From: Clostridium beijerinckii
GTDB lineage: Bacteria; Bacillota; Clostridia; Clostridiales; Clostridiaceae
Assembly (NCBI RefSeq): GCF_036699995.1
Contig: NZ_CP144906.1
Location: forward strand, 4,661,001 to 4,725,000
Reading direction: 5' to 3'
DNA: 64,000 nucleotides
Shown: positions 34,745 to 44,227 of the stretch, one piece after another
How the letters are laid out: every line of letters begins with the position of its first letter
How positions within the stretch are numbered: the stretch's first letter is position 1
Translations under genes and position numbers: made by a program
Notes under the pieces: generated by a model
The model's database searches: none
The model's input: the letters and a program-made list of their open reading frames with translations, nothing else
What the model was told of the DNA's origin: nothing

Positions 34745-34947
34745 AAATTTTATAACAGTAAGCCTTTTCTATAAAAATATTCTAGATTTATATATTTTCA
34801 AATAATCACTTCAGAAATAATTATTATTTGTAATCTTTTTCACGAAAGATTAAGCTTCTCCATCTTGTCCCATTAAGCCTTCATCCATGGAGTATATCCA
34901 CAGATTTTGTATATATCTAAAAAATTCTAAATTTTCTTAATTACCTC

Positions 34948-34980
34948 TTTACTTTTTAATAGTAATCGCTTACTATTAAA
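34948..34980 (+). promoter_or_regulatory. galK: galK promoter overlapped by a GalR-type operator
   Basis: -35 TTTACT (34948-34953) and -10 TACTAT (34971-34976) are exactly 17 bases apart. A perfect inverted repeat, TTTAATAGTAA-TCGC-TTACTATTAAA (34955-34980), contains the LacI/GalR-family consensus GTAANCGNTTAC and covers the spacer and the -10 box. Binding here would block polymerase. The galR product encoded at 38966 is the natural repressor. A second inverted repeat, AATCTTT/AAAGATT, lies at 34832-34852. Confidence 0.85.
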
Positions 34981-35000
34981 TTAAAAGGGAGGTATTAAAT

Positions 35001-36170
35001 ATGGAGAATATTAATGTATTAAAAAGTGATTTCACAAGATTATTTGCAAAAGATGCTGAAAGTGTTTTCTTTTCACCTGGAAGAGTTAATTTAATTGGAG
35101 AACATACTGATTACAATGGAGGTAATGTCTTTCCTTGCGCTCTTACTATTGGAACTTATGCTTTAGTTAGACAAAGAGAAGATAAAAATGTATTAGTTAA
35201 CTCTTTAAACTTTAAAGAATTAGGAATTTTAGAATTTAGTTTAGAGAATATGATATATGAAAAACAACATGATTGGGCCAATTATCCTAAAGGTGTAATT
35301 AAAACTTTTGAAGATCATGGTTATAATATTCCTAACGGATTTGAAATACTTTTCTATGGAAATATTCCAAATGGTTCTGGATTGTCCTCTTCTGCTTCAA
35401 TAGAAGTTTTGATGGGAACTATATTAAATGATTTGTTCAATTTAAATATCGACATGGTTGATATAGTAAAAATGTGTCAAGAAGCTGAAAATAAATTTAT
35501 CGGTGTAAACTGTGGAATAATGGATCAATTCGCTATTGGTATGGGAAAAGAAAATTGCGCAATTCTTTTAGATTGTAATACCTTAAAATATTCATACAGC
35601 ACTATTGCTATGGATGGCTATAAGATAGTAATTGCTAATACTAATAAAAAACGTGGTCTAGCTGACTCTAAGTACAATGAAAGACGAAGTGAATGTGAAA
35701 CTGCCTTAGCTGAAATACAGAAAGTTAAGAATATAAATGCTTTAGGTGAACTTACAGAAGAAGAATTTGAAGAAGTTAAATCTTGTATTTCAGATCCTAT
35801 TAAAGCCAAAAGAGCAAAACATGCAGTATATGAAAATAGAAGAACATTAAAAGCTGTAAAAGCTCTAGAAGAAAATGATTTAACTCTATTCGGAAAACTC
35901 ATGAATGATTCTCACATTTCTCTAAGAGATGATTATGAAGTTACTGGAATAGAGCTAGATACTTTAGTTTCTCTTGCTTGGGAGAGTGAAGGTGTAATTG
36001 GAGCTCGTATGACAGGCGCTGGTTTTGGAGGCTGCACAGTTAATATTGTTAAAGAAGACTGCATAGATTCATTTGTAGAAAAAGTTAAAGCTGAATATAC
36101 AAGCAAAATCGGCTATGAACCCAGCTTCTATGTAGTTAGCATTTCAGATGGAACAAGAAAAATTGGATAA
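35001..36170 (+). CDS. galK: Galactokinase
   Basis: 389 residues, full length GHMP kinase. The galactokinase signature is [15 protein letters not shown] (about 28-42), the ATP loop is [13 protein letters not shown] (about 125) and the C-terminal motif is [15 protein letters not shown]. It phosphorylates galactose to galactose 1-phosphate, the first Leloir step. GGGAGG lies eight bases before the ATG. It is first gene of galK-galE-galT-galR, under the operator at 34955-34980. Confidence 0.96.
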   Translation: MENINVLKSDFTRLFAKDAESVFFSPGRVNLIGEHTDYNGGNVFPCALTIGTYALVRQREDKNVLVNSLNFKELGILEFSLENMIYEKQHDWANYPKGVIKTFEDHGYNIPNGFEILFYGNIPNGSGLSSSASIEVLMGTILNDLFNLNIDMVDIVKMCQEAENKFIGVNCGIMDQFAIGMGKENCAILLDCNTLKYSYSTIAMDGYKIVIANTNKKRGLADSKYNERRSECETALAEIQKVKNINALGELTEEEFEEVKSCISDPIKAKRAKHAVYENRRTLKAVKALEENDLTLFGKLMNDSHISLRDDYEVTGIELDTLVSLAWESEGVIGARMTGAGFGGCTVNIVKEDCIDSFVEKVKAEYTSKIGYEPSFYVVSISDGTRKIG

Positions 36171-36212
36171 AATATTTACTACTTAAGATTTTATTAAGTT
36201 GATTATAAGAGA

Positions 36213-36253
36213 GATTTAGTTTAAATTTAAAGTGTAAGTCTTTAAACCAAATC
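36213..36253 (+). other. Hairpin between galK and galE
   Basis: GATTT.GTTTAAA pairs with TTTAAAC.AAATC, with one A-C mismatch and a 15-base loop. There is no T-run. It is probably an mRNA stability or processing structure within the gal operon. Confidence 0.45.
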
Positions 36254-36277
36254 AATAAAAATAAGGGAGATGTTAAT

Positions 36278-37270
36278 ATGTCAATATTAGTTTGTGGTGG
36301 TGCTGGATATATCGGCTCTCATACAGTTCATGAACTTATAAAACAAAATAAAGACGTAATAATAGTTGATAATTTACAATCAGGTCATATGAAAGCTGTG
36401 AATCCAAAAGCAAAATTTTATAAAGGTGATATAAGAGATTCTGAATTTTTAGATAAAGTTTTTTCTGAAAATAAAATTGATGCTATTATACATTTTGCTG
36501 CTAATTCTTTAGTTGGCGAAAGTATGGTAAAACCTCTACTATATTTCAATAATAATGTATATGGTATGCAAATATTACTTGAAAGCATGGTAAAACATGA
36601 TATTAAGAATATAGTTTTTTCTTCAACTGCAGCAGTATATGGAGAACCAAAGAAAATTCCTATCTCTGAAGATGATGAAACAAATCCAACTAATACCTAT
36701 GGTGAAACAAAGCTGACTATGGAAAAAATGATGAAATGGGTTAGCAAAGCTAACGGAATAAATTACGTTTCTTTAAGATACTTTAATGCAGCTGGTGCAC
36801 TAGAAGATGGAAGCATCGGTGAGGATCACTCTCCTGAAAGTCACTTAATACCTCTAATACTTCAAGTTCCACTTGGAAAAAGAGAAGCTATAACTGTTTT
36901 TGGAGAAGATTATGATACTCCTGATGGTACTTGTATAAGAGATTATATTCATGTACTAGACTTAGCAGACGCACATATAAAAGCTGTTGAGTATCTACAA
37001 AGCGGAAATGAAAGTAACATCTTCAATCTAGGTAATGGAATTGGCTTTAGCGTTAAAGAAATGATTGATTCAGCTAAAGAAGCAACTAGTGAAGAAATTA
37101 AAGTTGTTGTGGGCGAAAGGCGTGCTGGTGATCCTGCAAGATTAATAGCTTCTAATGAAAAAGCTCAAAAGATTCTAGGCTGGACTCCTAAATATACTGA
37201 TGTAAAAGCTATAATCAAAACAGCTTGGACATGGCACAAGAATAATCCTAACGGATATGATGACAAATAG
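36278..37270 (+). CDS. galE: UDP-glucose 4-epimerase
   Basis: 330 residues, extended short-chain dehydrogenase. It has the NAD loop GGAGYIGSHTVHEL, the catalytic serine region FSSTAAVYGEP and the Tyr-x-x-x-Lys pair in NTYGETKLTMEKMM. RDYIHVLDLADAH completes the family pattern. It interconverts UDP-galactose and UDP-glucose in the Leloir pathway. A GGGAG ribosome site precedes the start. It follows galK after 107 bases. Confidence 0.96.
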   Translation: MSILVCGGAGYIGSHTVHELIKQNKDVIIVDNLQSGHMKAVNPKAKFYKGDIRDSEFLDKVFSENKIDAIIHFAANSLVGESMVKPLLYFNNNVYGMQILLESMVKHDIKNIVFSSTAAVYGEPKKIPISEDDETNPTNTYGETKLTMEKMMKWVSKANGINYVSLRYFNAAGALEDGSIGEDHSPESHLIPLILQVPLGKREAITVFGEDYDTPDGTCIRDYIHVLDLADAHIKAVEYLQSGNESNIFNLGNGIGFSVKEMIDSAKEATSEEIKVVVGERRAGDPARLIASNEKAQKILGWTPKYTDVKAIIKTAWTWHKNNPNGYDDK

Positions 37271-37366
37271 TAAAATCATATAGAATTTTAAAATTTATCT
37301 TGGGAAACTAGAGCCAACCTAAAAACTTATATGGTTCAAGTTTCCGCCACCTAGACATAGAAAAAG

Positions 37367-37405
37367 ATAAGTCTATGAAATAAACTAACATGGACTTATT
37401 TTTTA
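37367..37405 (+). terminator. Intrinsic terminator inside the gal operon
   Basis: ATAAGTCTATG / CATGGACTTAT (11 bp, one G-U pair), then six T, between galE and galT. An upstream TAGAC (37352-37356) could pair instead with GTCTA of the 5' arm, giving a possible antiterminator fold. The hairpin ends about 50 bases before galT, so galT and galR expression may be attenuated. Confidence 0.65.
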
Positions 37406-37453
37406 GATATGTCTTAGATTAATACCTTTTGTTAAAATTGAGGAGGTTTTAGC

Positions 37454-38953
37454 ATGATAAATATAAATCATGAAATAAGTAGACTTATAAACTTTGCATT
37501 GAAAAAAAATCTTATAAATAATGATGATATAATTTACTCAACCAATATGATTCTTGGAGTATTAAACTTAAATGAATTTGAAGTTTGTGAAGTTGATGAA
37601 ACTTTAGAAACTCCAACTCCTATCTTAGAAAATATCTTAGACTACGCATGTGAAAATAATTTAATAGAAAATACAGTAACTGAAAGAGACTTATTTGATA
37701 CTTTAATTATGAACTGCGTAATGCCAAGACCTTCTGAGGTTATAAATAATTTTAATAATTTATATAATATATCTCCAACTAAAGCTACTGAGTACTATTA
37801 TGATTTAAGCATTTCTTCTAACTATATTCGAAAAGATAGAATTGATAAGAACATAATCTGGAAAGCACCAACGGAATATGGAGACTTAGATATAACAATT
37901 AATTTATCAAAACCAGAAAAAGATCCTAGGGATATAGCAAAAGCTAAATTAATTAAATCTAGTTCATATCCTAAATGTTTATTATGTAAAGAAAATGAAG
38001 GATTTTATGGTCATATAAATCATCCTGCCAGACAGACTCATAGAATTATACCTTTGGATTTTGATAAACAAAAATATTTCTTGCAGTATTCCCCTTATAC
38101 TTATTATAATGAGCATTGTATAATTCTAAATAGCGAACATATACCTATGAAAATTAATAAGGATACTTTTAGGAATTTATTGATTTTTACTGATATACTA
38201 CCTCATTACTTTGCTGGATCTAACGCTGATTTACCTATAGTTGGAGGATCAATACTATCTCATGATCATTATCAAGGTGGTCACTACACATTTGCTATGG
38301 AAAAAGCTCCAATAGAAAAAAACTATTCTGTTAAAAATTATGAAGATGTTGAAATAGGTAGAGTCAAATGGCCTATGTCTGTTGTTAGGCTTTCAAGTAA
38401 TGATAAAGATAAATTATTAGATTTAGCTGACCATATTTTAACCTCATGGAGAAGCTACTCAGATGAATCTGTAAACATATTAAGTCATACAATGGATGAA
38501 CCGCATAATACTATTACTCCTATTGCAAGAAAAAGGAATAATAAATATGAAATAGATTTAGTCTTAAGGAATAATAGAACAAGTACTGAGCACCCTCTTG
38601 GTATTTTCCATCCTCATAGTGAAGTTCATCATATTAAAAAAGAAAATATAGGACTTATAGAAGTCATGGGACTTGCAGTTCTTCCTGCAAGATTAAAAGA
38701 AGAATTAAATGTCTTAAAGGAATACTTAATTAATAGAAAAGACAACATTTTAGATGATGAAATGGTGGCAAAACATTCTGATTGGTATAAATATCTTCTA
38801 GAAAAATACTCTAATATATCTCAAGAAAACGTTGATTCTATTCTAAAAGAAGAAGTTGGATTTAAATTCTTAGAAGTATTATGTCACTCTGGAGTATTTA
38901 AAAGAAATGAAAAAGGATTTGCTGCCTTTGATAAATTTATAAATATATTATAA
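37454..38953 (+). CDS. galT: Galactose-1-phosphate uridylyltransferase (Firmicutes type)
   Basis: 499 residues, the long class-II form found in Gram-positives. The nucleotide-binding part has GFYGHINHPARQTHRI. The catalytic histidine region is LSHDHYQGGHYTFAM, with HNTITPIARKR and IFHPHSEVHHIKKENIG later. It exchanges UMP between UDP-glucose and galactose 1-phosphate. GGAGG precedes the ATG. galR begins 13 bases after its stop. Confidence 0.95.
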   Translation: MININHEISRLINFALKKNLINNDDIIYSTNMILGVLNLNEFEVCEVDETLETPTPILENILDYACENNLIENTVTERDLFDTLIMNCVMPRPSEVINNFNNLYNISPTKATEYYYDLSISSNYIRKDRIDKNIIWKAPTEYGDLDITINLSKPEKDPRDIAKAKLIKSSSYPKCLLCKENEGFYGHINHPARQTHRIIPLDFDKQKYFLQYSPYTYYNEHCIILNSEHIPMKINKDTFRNLLIFTDILPHYFAGSNADLPIVGGSILSHDHYQGGHYTFAMEKAPIEKNYSVKNYEDVEIGRVKWPMSVVRLSSNDKDKLLDLADHILTSWRSYSDESVNILSHTMDEPHNTITPIARKRNNKYEIDLVLRNNRTSTEHPLGIFHPHSEVHHIKKENIGLIEVMGLAVLPARLKEELNVLKEYLINRKDNILDDEMVAKHSDWYKYLLEKYSNISQENVDSILKEEVGFKFLEVLCHSGVFKRNEKGFAAFDKFINIL

Positions 38954-38965
38954 GGTGGAATAATT

Positions 38966-39979
38966 ATGAAATTAACCATAGTAGATGTAGCTAAAAAAGC
39001 TAATGTATCTGTTGCGACTGTTTCAAGGGTAATGAATGGTAATTATCCAGTGAAAGAAGAAACAAGAAAAAGAGTACTTGAAGTAATAGAAGAACTTAAA
39101 TATATTCCTAATATGCAAGCACGTGAGCTTACTAAGCAGAAGTCAGCTACTATAGGTGTTGTTGTTCCTAGTATCAATAATATGTTTTTCCCAGAAGTTA
39201 TAAACGGGATTGAAAGCAGCTTAAAAGCAAATAATTTGTCTTTAGTGCTAGCATGTAGTAATAATGATAGTGAAGAAGAAAAATTATGCGTTAACAATTT
39301 ATTATCTAGGAATGTATCTGGCATAATAGTTATTGACCCAAATACAGAAAATATTAAATCTAAATTTTTTCATAATATTTCGAAACAAACTCCCATTGTT
39401 TTTGTTAATGGACATTCCGTGTCCACAAATATTTCATCTGTTGTAAATGATGAAGCTATGGGTGCAAGTATGGCTTTAAATTATTTATTAGAAAAAAATC
39501 ACAAAGATATACTATTTGTTAGAGGAAAAGATAGTTATTCTTATGACGTAAAGGAAAAAGTTTATACAGAAATAATGGATGATTTAAATAATTTTAATCC
39601 ACAAAATATTATCAACATAGGAAATGGAAATAGTAGTGAGACTGTTGATAACACTGTTAATATATTTCTAAATGTCCTTAAAGCATCTACTGCAACTGCA
39701 GTTCTTGCCTGCAATGACCTTATGGCTGTTGGTGTACTTAACGCTTGCAAAAAACTAAATATAGATGTACCAGATAAATTATCTATTATGGGATTCGATA
39801 ATATAGATTTGAGTAAATTTGTAGAACCTAAGTTAACTACTATAGATCAAAACATGTTTCTTCTTGGCTCAAATGCAGCAACACTGCTATTAGAAAAAAT
39901 AGAATGTGATAATTCTTGCAGCAAGAGAATTATTCTTATGAATACTTTAATTGAGCGCGATACTGTAACCTCTATTTAA
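38966..39979 (+). CDS. galR: LacI-family galactose repressor
   Basis: 337 residues. The N-terminal LacI HTH and hinge is TIVDVAKKANVSVATVSRVM, with PNMQARELTKQKSATIGVV. A periplasmic-binding-like effector domain follows, ending in MGFDNIDLSKFVEPKLTTI. As last gene of the gal operon it probably autoregulates through the GTAANCGNTTAC operator before galK. The inducer is presumed to be galactose or a phosphate of it. Confidence 0.9.
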   Translation: MKLTIVDVAKKANVSVATVSRVMNGNYPVKEETRKRVLEVIEELKYIPNMQARELTKQKSATIGVVVPSINNMFFPEVINGIESSLKANNLSLVLACSNNDSEEEKLCVNNLLSRNVSGIIVIDPNTENIKSKFFHNISKQTPIVFVNGHSVSTNISSVVNDEAMGASMALNYLLEKNHKDILFVRGKDSYSYDVKEKVYTEIMDDLNNFNPQNIINIGNGNSSETVDNTVNIFLNVLKASTATAVLACNDLMAVGVLNACKKLNIDVPDKLSIMGFDNIDLSKFVEPKLTTIDQNMFLLGSNAATLLLEKIECDNSCSKRIILMNTLIERDTVTSI

Positions 39980-40493
39980 TATATTTATTAAAATAAATAA
40001 TGCATTTGTTATAGTTACTGATTATTTTTAATGTAACATATACCAAAGCATTATTTTTTTAATTTAATCATAAATAAGTTTTTAATTCAATTCTATTTAC
40101 ATAGAATTTACTCTTACATACGGAATTCAACTTTTTATTTTAGTTTTTTTATCAAAACTTTAAAATGAATCCATTGCCACAGAACATATATTCGTATATA
40201 ATATTTTTAACGAATATATGTTCTTTTTCTATTTGTATATGTTTTAAATAATATGATTCAATAATTATAAAATTATCTATTTTTTTATTATCTTATATTT
40301 TAAAATAAACTTCGATGAATTAATTTTTTAGAGCGTGTACATTTTATGATAATTAATTTAACTTTAAAATTCTATTCCCTACGTGCTTAGTTAATGCAAA
40401 AATACAAAAACTAAATTCCAATATACCATTCAAGTTTTGTCAGAGCATATATTTTAATTTTAAAGTTTCATTTTATAAGGAAGTGTAATCAAA
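39980..40493. other. 514-base spacer without a gene
   Basis: Very AT-rich. It contains the gal operon terminator (40181-40228) and presumably the promoter of the radical SAM gene. No reading frame or repeat worth calling was seen. Confidence 0.5.
40181..40228 (+). terminator. Terminator of the gal operon
   Basis: A perfect 15-bp stem, AGAACATATATTCGT and its complement, with a 14-base loop and five T, about 200 bases after the galR stop. Confidence 0.8.
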
Positions 40494-41918
40494 ATGGATT
40501 TAATGGAAAAATTAAAAATATTATCTAATGCCGCAAAATATGATGTCTCTTGTTCATCTTCTGGCTCAAAGAGACAGAATGCTAAAAATGGAATAGGAAA
40601 TGCTTCAGAAGCTGGTATTTGTCACAGCTTTACTCCTGATGGACGTTGCATTTCTCTTCTTAAAATATTATTTTCAAATGATTGTATTTTTGATTGTAAA
40701 TATTGCATTAATGGATCATCTGGAGATTTTTTAAGAGTAACCTTTACTCCTGATGAAATATGCAGTCTTGCTATTAATTTTTACAGGCGTAATTATATAG
40801 AGGGTCTCTTCTTAAGTTCTGCTGTTATTTATAATCCTAATTATACTATGGAACTTCTACTCAAAACTGTGAAAAAACTTCGAATGGAAAATAAATTTAA
40901 TGGCTATATTCATCTAAAAGCTATACCTGGAGCTGATAATGCTTTAATTGAGGAAGCTGGAAAGTATGTAGATAGAATGAGCGTTAATATAGAACTTCCT
41001 TCTAGCAATAGTCTTAAACTTTTAGCACCTCAAAAAAGTAAAGAAAAAATTTTACAACCTATGAAAACTATAAAAAATTCAATAATTAATTATAGCGAAA
41101 TGAAAAAAAGCATAAAAAGTACACCATTGTTTGTACCAGGTGGTCAAAGTACTCAATTAATTGTTGGCGCAACTCCTGAAAGTGATGGAAAAATCCTTAA
41201 ACTCTCTGAAGCTCTTTACAATAAATATAGTCTAAAGAGAGTGTACTACTCTGCTTATGTCCCTGTAATTAAGGACAATAACCTGCTTCCTGACATTACG
41301 CATCCACCAATGCTTAGAGAACATAGACTTTATCAAGCCGATTGGCTTCTTAGATATTATGGATTTAAAGCTAATGAGCTCTTGAAGAATGATGATGATA
41401 ACTTTGATTTAAATTTTGACCCAAAAACATATTGGGCATTATCCAATTTAAATGAATTTCCTGTTGAAATTAACAAAGTTTCTTATGAAAAGCTATTACG
41501 AGTGCCCGGTATAGGTGTTACTTCTGCTAAAAAGATTTTAAAAATAAGAAGAGTTCATAATTTAACCTTTGATGATTTGAGAAATTTAAGAGTTGTTCTT
41601 AAAAGAGCTAAATATTTTATTACCTGTAACGGAAAATATCATGGAGATGTTCTTTTTGATACTATTAAAATAAAGAATAAACTTCTAGAACAAGATATTT
41701 CTAAAAGCAATAGTATAAATCCTAATCAAATATCGTTTTTTGATAATATTTCATTTAATGATGTAAAACTTCCTTCTGGAATTATATTACCAAAAGATAA
41801 TATTTCTTTATCACATATATCACCTATAAAAAATGAAAACTCTTTAAATAATATAATTCCTAAATCAAATATATTAACATTAGGTGATAAAATTACTTCT
41901 TTAACTGGAGAGTTTTGA
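40494..41918 (+). CDS. Putative DNA modification/repair radical SAM protein
   Basis: 474 residues. The radical SAM cluster motif is CIFDCKYC (about residue 60-67). The substrate-side part has SAVIYNPNYTMELLLKT and VPGGQSTQLIVGA. A helix-hairpin-helix DNA-binding motif (LLRVPGIGVTSAKKILKIRR) lies near residue 345. This is the pattern I know as TIGR03916, nearly always paired with the DUF4130 protein encoded next. Radical chemistry on damaged or modified DNA is inferred by the field and not shown here. It has a C-terminal Ser/Asn/Ile-rich tail of about 70 residues. Confidence 0.85.
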   Translation: MDLMEKLKILSNAAKYDVSCSSSGSKRQNAKNGIGNASEAGICHSFTPDGRCISLLKILFSNDCIFDCKYCINGSSGDFLRVTFTPDEICSLAINFYRRNYIEGLFLSSAVIYNPNYTMELLLKTVKKLRMENKFNGYIHLKAIPGADNALIEEAGKYVDRMSVNIELPSSNSLKLLAPQKSKEKILQPMKTIKNSIINYSEMKKSIKSTPLFVPGGQSTQLIVGATPESDGKILKLSEALYNKYSLKRVYYSAYVPVIKDNNLLPDITHPPMLREHRLYQADWLLRYYGFKANELLKNDDDNFDLNFDPKTYWALSNLNEFPVEINKVSYEKLLRVPGIGVTSAKKILKIRRVHNLTFDDLRNLRVVLKRAKYFITCNGKYHGDVLFDTIKIKNKLLEQDISKSNSINPNQISFFDNISFNDVKLPSGIILPKDNISLSHISPIKNENSLNNIIPKSNILTLGDKITSLTGEF

Positions 41919-41920
41919 TT

Positions 41921-42667
41921 ATGAAAATATATTTATATGATGATACCTTTGAAGGCCTATTAACTTCCATATATGATGCTTTTTACTCAAACGGATCACC
42001 TCCAACATCTATATATGGAAAAAGCCAGACAAATACTCCCCTTTTACTAGGGAATATAGTTGAAATTTCTACTGATATTAATAAGTTCAAAAAAGTAAAA
42101 AATGCCATTATAAATAAAATTAACTTCCTCTCATTAAAAAAAATATACTTTGCATTTTTAAGTAATTATGAGGACAAAGGAATAATAATATTTAATTATT
42201 TAAAGGTAGCCTTTAAACTCGGACCAGATGTTCACGATTTTTTAAATGTAGATGTAATAAGACTTGTAGATAACATTACAAAAAAAGTTTTAAATGAATG
42301 TCATAGATTTGAAGGATTTATTAGATTTAATCAAATAGAAGAGAAACTTTTATACTCTTCTATTGAACCAGATAATGACATTTTAGAGATTATTGGAGAT
42401 CATTTTAAAAATAGATTTCCTAGGGAATATTTTATTATAAACGATATTTCTAGACAAAAGGCTTTAATATATAATACAAATTTTTATGAAATAATAGATA
42501 TGGATATGGAAACTTATGAAAAACTAAAATTTCACAACGATGAATATACAGACCTTTGGAAAACGTATTTTAAAGCTACTACTATAGAAGAGCGAAAAAA
42601 TCTTAAACTTCAATGTAGAATGATGCCTAAAAGATATTGGAAGCACATACTAGAAACCAAAATATAA
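41921..42667 (+). CDS. TIGR03915/DUF4130 protein, partner of the radical SAM gene
   Basis: 248 residues starting MKIYLYDDTFEGLLTSIYDA, the characteristic opening of the family often annotated as probable DNA metabolism protein and thought to have a uracil-glycosylase-like fold. The C-terminal half has HRFEGFIRFNQIEEKLLYSS and PREYFIINDISRQKALIYN. ATG 41921 is 10 bases after GGAG. A TTG at 41915 would overlap the upstream stop. It is strictly coupled to the radical SAM gene. Its end lies at the border of palindrome A2. Confidence 0.83.
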   Translation: MKIYLYDDTFEGLLTSIYDAFYSNGSPPTSIYGKSQTNTPLLLGNIVEISTDINKFKKVKNAIINKINFLSLKKIYFAFLSNYEDKGIIIFNYLKVAFKLGPDVHDFLNVDVIRLVDNITKKVLNECHRFEGFIRFNQIEEKLLYSSIEPDNDILEIIGDHFKNRFPREYFIINDISRQKALIYNTNFYEIIDMDMETYEKLKFHNDEYTDLWKTYFKATTIEERKNLKLQCRMMPKRYWKHILETKI

Positions 42668-42984
42668 TTTACATTCTGCATAAGGTAAGTATTGCTAATC
42701 GGGTGAAATATAAAAATACTTGCAAGTATTGAGGACAATTTAATTTTACTGCCCAAAAGACGAAATGGAATATATGTGTTTGCTCCGGTTCCCTGAAGAT
42801 TTTACTGGGTAATTCTACAATTATAAGTTGCATCCAAAGTGCTTGCTTCAAAGACGACGCTTTGAACAAGCACATTTGGAACAACTTATAATCTAGAATT
42901 ACAGCCAGCAAAATCTTCTTATGAACACTGTGCAAAAACATATATTCCATTTCTAATTTAGTAGTAAATTAAAGTAAATCTATA
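42663..42984. repeat. Long palindromic repeat, subtype A (copy A2)
   Basis: Core 42762-42956, with CGAAATGGAATATATGTG and its complement at the ends. Arms include ATTCTACAATTATAAGTTG. The apex is AAGTTGCATCCAAAGTGCTTG, then TTCAAAG-ACGACG-CTTTGAA, then CAAGCACATTTGGAACAACTT read in short paired pieces. The outer ends (TATAATTTAC and GTAAATCTATA) suggest that it begins at the stop codon of the preceding gene. Confidence 0.78.
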
Positions 42985-43167
42985 CTCAAGCAAATATTTT
43001 TATATTTCTATTGTTAGCAAATTAATCATATGAAAGAACACACTCAAAACACCCTAATTATCCCATGCCAGGCAAGGAATTCTGCCCACCGCATATAGGA
43101 TAGGTAATTTTTACTCCTACATATCGTTCAATGTTTAATTCTAAAATTATCGAGTATTTATTAACAC

Positions 43168-43530
43168 TATAGATTTGATAACTCATACAAATAAGTTACT
43201 AAATCGCAATCCACCATATTGATTTCTAAGTATTCGCGCCTAGATATAGAAAGAACCTAAATTAAAGCTTATATTTTCAATTACAATACACACTAGAAAG
43301 GAAGGTCATGCTTTTGTGGAAGTGTTGCATTGAGTATTTAACTGTAGATATTTCCTTAGCAGAAGTTGTTTCATTTATTGCTTGTCACGAGCTTGCCTCG
43401 GGATCATGCAGAAATGATGCAACTTCTTCTATTGGAAATTCGCAATTAAATACTCTAGCAACCTGGAATAAATGCATGACCTTCCTTTCGGTATTTACAT
43501 ATATAACTTTAAGTTCACTCTAGATATCTA
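43168..43530. repeat. Long palindromic repeat, subtype B (copy B4)
   Basis: Core 43294-43489 is bounded by TAGAAAGGAAGGTCATGC and GCATGACCTTCCTTTC. Inner arms GTTGCATTGAGTATTTAA and GAAGTTGTTTCATTTA pair with the opposite side. The apex is TGCTTGTCA, then CGAG-CTTGC-CTCG, then GGATCATGCAG. The 71-codon frame inside is a by-product. It fills most of the spacer before the carbonic anhydrase gene. Confidence 0.78.
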
Positions 43531-43546
43531 GCGTTTCGCCATACCT

Positions 43547-44119
43547 TTAGTTTGCGTCTTTAATATCTCCATTTACTATAATTTCTAATTCTCCAGTTTC
43601 AGGACTCATAATGAGACCATGTACCCTTACGTCGTTAGGTAAAAGAGGATGATCTTTTATCATTTTAACACTTTCTTTTATTGATTCCTCAACAGATTCA
43701 AAACCATGAAGCCATCTCTCAACGTTAACTCCTGCGTTATTTAAAGTAGAGAGCGTTTCTTCCTTAATTCCTCTATCTAACATTTTATCAACAAGTTTTT
43801 TTGTGTTTAAATTACTCATCCCACAACCATGATGTCCTATTACAAAAACATCTTCTGCTCCAAATTCATATACTGCAACTAATATACTTCTCATTACGCC
43901 ACCAAATGGGTGCATAACTGTTGCTCCTGCATCTTTTATTATTTTTGCATCCCCATTTTTGATATTCATAGCTTTAGGCAACAATTCTGTTAATCTTGTA
44001 TCCATACATGATAATATCGCCATCTTTTTCTTAGGTATCTTAGTTGTTACATATTCCTGATAATCTTTGTTCCCCACAAAACTTTCATTATACTTTATTA
44101 TTTCTTCTAATTTACTCAT
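43547..44119 (-). CDS. Beta-class carbonic anhydrase
   Basis: 190 residues with the short beta-CA pattern. Zn ligands are Cys38 (LSCMDTRL, with the Asp40-Arg42 dyad), His96 and Cys99 (VIGHHGCGM). It interconverts CO2 and bicarbonate in the cytosol. It resembles the type III beta-CAs of Firmicutes. GGAGTGGGG precedes the ATG. It follows the MglB-like genes on the same strand with 108 bases between and probably has its own promoter. Confidence 0.9.
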   Translation of the reverse strand: MSKLEEIIKYNESFVGNKDYQEYVTTKIPKKKMAILSCMDTRLTELLPKAMNIKNGDAKIIKDAGATVMHPFGGVMRSILVAVYEFGAEDVFVIGHHGCGMSNLNTKKLVDKMLDRGIKEETLSTLNNAGVNVERWLHGFESVEESIKESVKMIKDHPLLPNDVRVHGLIMSPETGELEIIVNGDIKDAN

Positions 44120-44227
44120 TTTAGCCCCACTCCTCGTAAATCTAATAATATAATACGTTTTTTTTATTAACTTAATATTAAGTTAACTTGGTTTGATTGT
44201 AAAGTTATTTTATATATCTTTTAATTC

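Noticed and set aside
42669..42950. 93-codon minus-strand frame
   Set aside because: It lies inside palindrome copy A2 and has no start signals.
43308..43523. 71-codon plus-strand frame
   Set aside because: It is entirely within palindrome copy B4, and the codons follow the hairpin arms.
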